Assembly: GCA_021442155.1 (NCBI GenBank)
Contig: CM038218.1
Location: 59,238,268-59,302,267 of the forward strand
Source: Cymbidium sinense
Taxonomy: Eukaryota > Streptophyta > Magnoliopsida > Asparagales > Orchidaceae
Direction of reading: 5' to 3'
DNA length: 64,000 nucleotides
A program made the translations under genes and the position numbers. Numbering within the stretch: the stretch's first letter is position 1; each line of letters starts with the position of its first letter. The notes under the pieces are model-generated. The model was given only the letters and a program-made list of their open reading frames with translations, did not search any database and was not told where the DNA came from. Positions 62,901 to 64,000 of the stretch are shown piece after piece.

Positions 62901-64000
62901 ACAAATATAAGTGTTAAGATACATCAAAGAAAAGATTTATCTCAAAGGGAATATGGAGATAACTCTATGATAAATATATTACTCCATGATCCACACCAAT
63001 TTGAATCATAATTTTTTCCCAAAGCAAAAAACTTCCATTCATAAAAATGTTAGATATGTAAATGCGAATAATTGTATGATATGTAAATCTTTCTAAAATT
63101 TTTTTTGTTATGATGGGATTACAAGGCATTTTGTTGAAAAATATTGATTATAATTATGAGTAAAAAAAGTTTACAAATTGAATAAGAGTTTACTATAAGC
63201 AAACTTCTTGATAATGTACCATAAATTTAATAGGTTCAAGCACTATGGTTTACTACAAGCAACATTGATCATTATTGTTATATCAAAGGTATTACTAAGG
63301 ATCTCTTATATTTCTTCATTAGGAAGATGGCGTGTTGATTATAGAAGAAAATCAAAGAAAGATCATTAAACCAAAGCAATATTATTGAAGAAGTTTGACA
63401 TGAAGCACTCTTAATGAGACAAAGGAGATTCTTAGGATGAGTATTACACATGAAAAATATATTAGTAAGTTAAAATTATCTTAGGCTTGTTAAATTGAAT
63501 ATGTATTCAATAGGTTCAATATGTCCAAACTATAATTAGTCTGCGGTCATTATTTTTAGGTTTTAAAGAAAGAATACCCTTAATAAGATAAACAACAAAT
63601 ATATGGCCAAATTTTTCTATGCTTCAATAGTTGACTCATTAATGTATTAGAATATTAGAGTATTAATCATCATATTAATCGTCTACCAACTTAATGTGTG
63701 TGTGTGTGTGTGTGTGGTGGGTGGGGGGAGGATATAGATAGATATATGTTTTTTTGAATTTTAGCATCAAATCACAAAAGAAACATATAGATGAGCACAA
63801 TAGAAGACGAAAAAGAAGAACATGAGAAAAAAACATATGTACATTAATTTTCTATCGAATACGGATAAGATGCACAATGCGGTCAGATCTACGGCGGCCA
63901 GGGAAGTTCAGAGGGGGGAGGACGCCTTCTGGTGGCGGTGAGTTTGATCAAGCTCTGGCGGAGGAAGGATTCGGCGAATGGAGCAAAAAGAGATAGGGTC
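62901..64000. other. AT-rich sequence, (GT)n microsatellite and GC-rich right edge
   Basis: A (GT)n run at about 63697-63717 leads into GGTGGGTGGGGGGAGG. From about 63875 to the end the sequence turns GC-rich, which could be the start of an exon, a 5' leader or another element; too little is visible to say. Confidence 0.5.

Noticed and set aside
63697..63735. (GT)n followed by G runs as a functional G-quadruplex or Z-DNA element
   Set aside because: It is a simple repeat with no gene context in view, so function cannot be argued from the sequence alone.

Overview
This is nuclear DNA from a flowering plant. It has split genes with GT-AG introns, strong AT bias, very long (AT)n tracts, and many class I and class II transposable elements. 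The best-preserved coding material is a cellulose-synthase-like gene of the CslB/CslH type, present twice. Its closest family resemblance is to monocot CslH proteins, so I lean toward a non-grass monocot, but I cannot name the species.

Layout. (1) Positions 1-10387 hold CslH-like copy A on the minus strand (exons 1-6 in view, start codon at 6098; later exons would lie left of the window). Its intron 6 contains the right part of a Mutator-like element (MULE-1). A second complete MULE (MULE-2, 6196-9817) sits just upstream of the TATA box. (2) Positions 12726-17176 are a complete but decayed hAT element with an 8-bp target duplication. (3) Positions 18511-22426 are a non-coding LTR retroelement with TG...CA ends, a 5-bp target duplication and several internal tandem-repeat arrays. 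(4) Positions 24240-25030 look like a copia-type LTR remnant. (5) From 26590 on the plus strand are the first three coding exons of UFM1; I could not find its last coding exon. (6) Positions 31741-42329 are repeat-rich: a foldback MITE, an RTE-type LINE fragment and a broken hAT transposase. (7) Positions 42330-42869 hold the last exon of a DHHC protein S-acyltransferase resembling PAT18, with no earlier exons visible. (8) Positions 43369-47591 are another hAT-type element with clean ends but no recognisable transposase. (9) Positions 48263-60108 hold CslH-like copy B on the minus strand, all nine exons, with frameshifts. Its intron 6 contains a full-length MULE-1 at the same site as in copy A. 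(10) Upstream of copy B a further MULE (MULE-3) begins at 60764.

History read from the sequence. The block of Csl gene plus intronic MULE-1 was duplicated after MULE-1 inserted. After duplication, MULE-2 entered only the copy A promoter and MULE-3 only the copy B upstream region, and each paralogue preserves the empty site of the other's insertion. MULE-1 encodes, antisense to the Csl gene, a MuDR-type N-terminal segment and a plant mobile domain (MAIN/PP7-long-form-like) protein, both decayed.

A striking quality signal is that GC-rich tracts (Csl exon 2, the Csl last exon, MULE bodies) carry many different short deletions in the two copies, while neighbouring AT-rich introns and other exons align almost perfectly. 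That could be real decay or a base-calling/assembly artefact, and it decides whether the Csl copies are genes or pseudogenes. No CRISPR array, rRNA, tRNA or bacterial-type system is visible.
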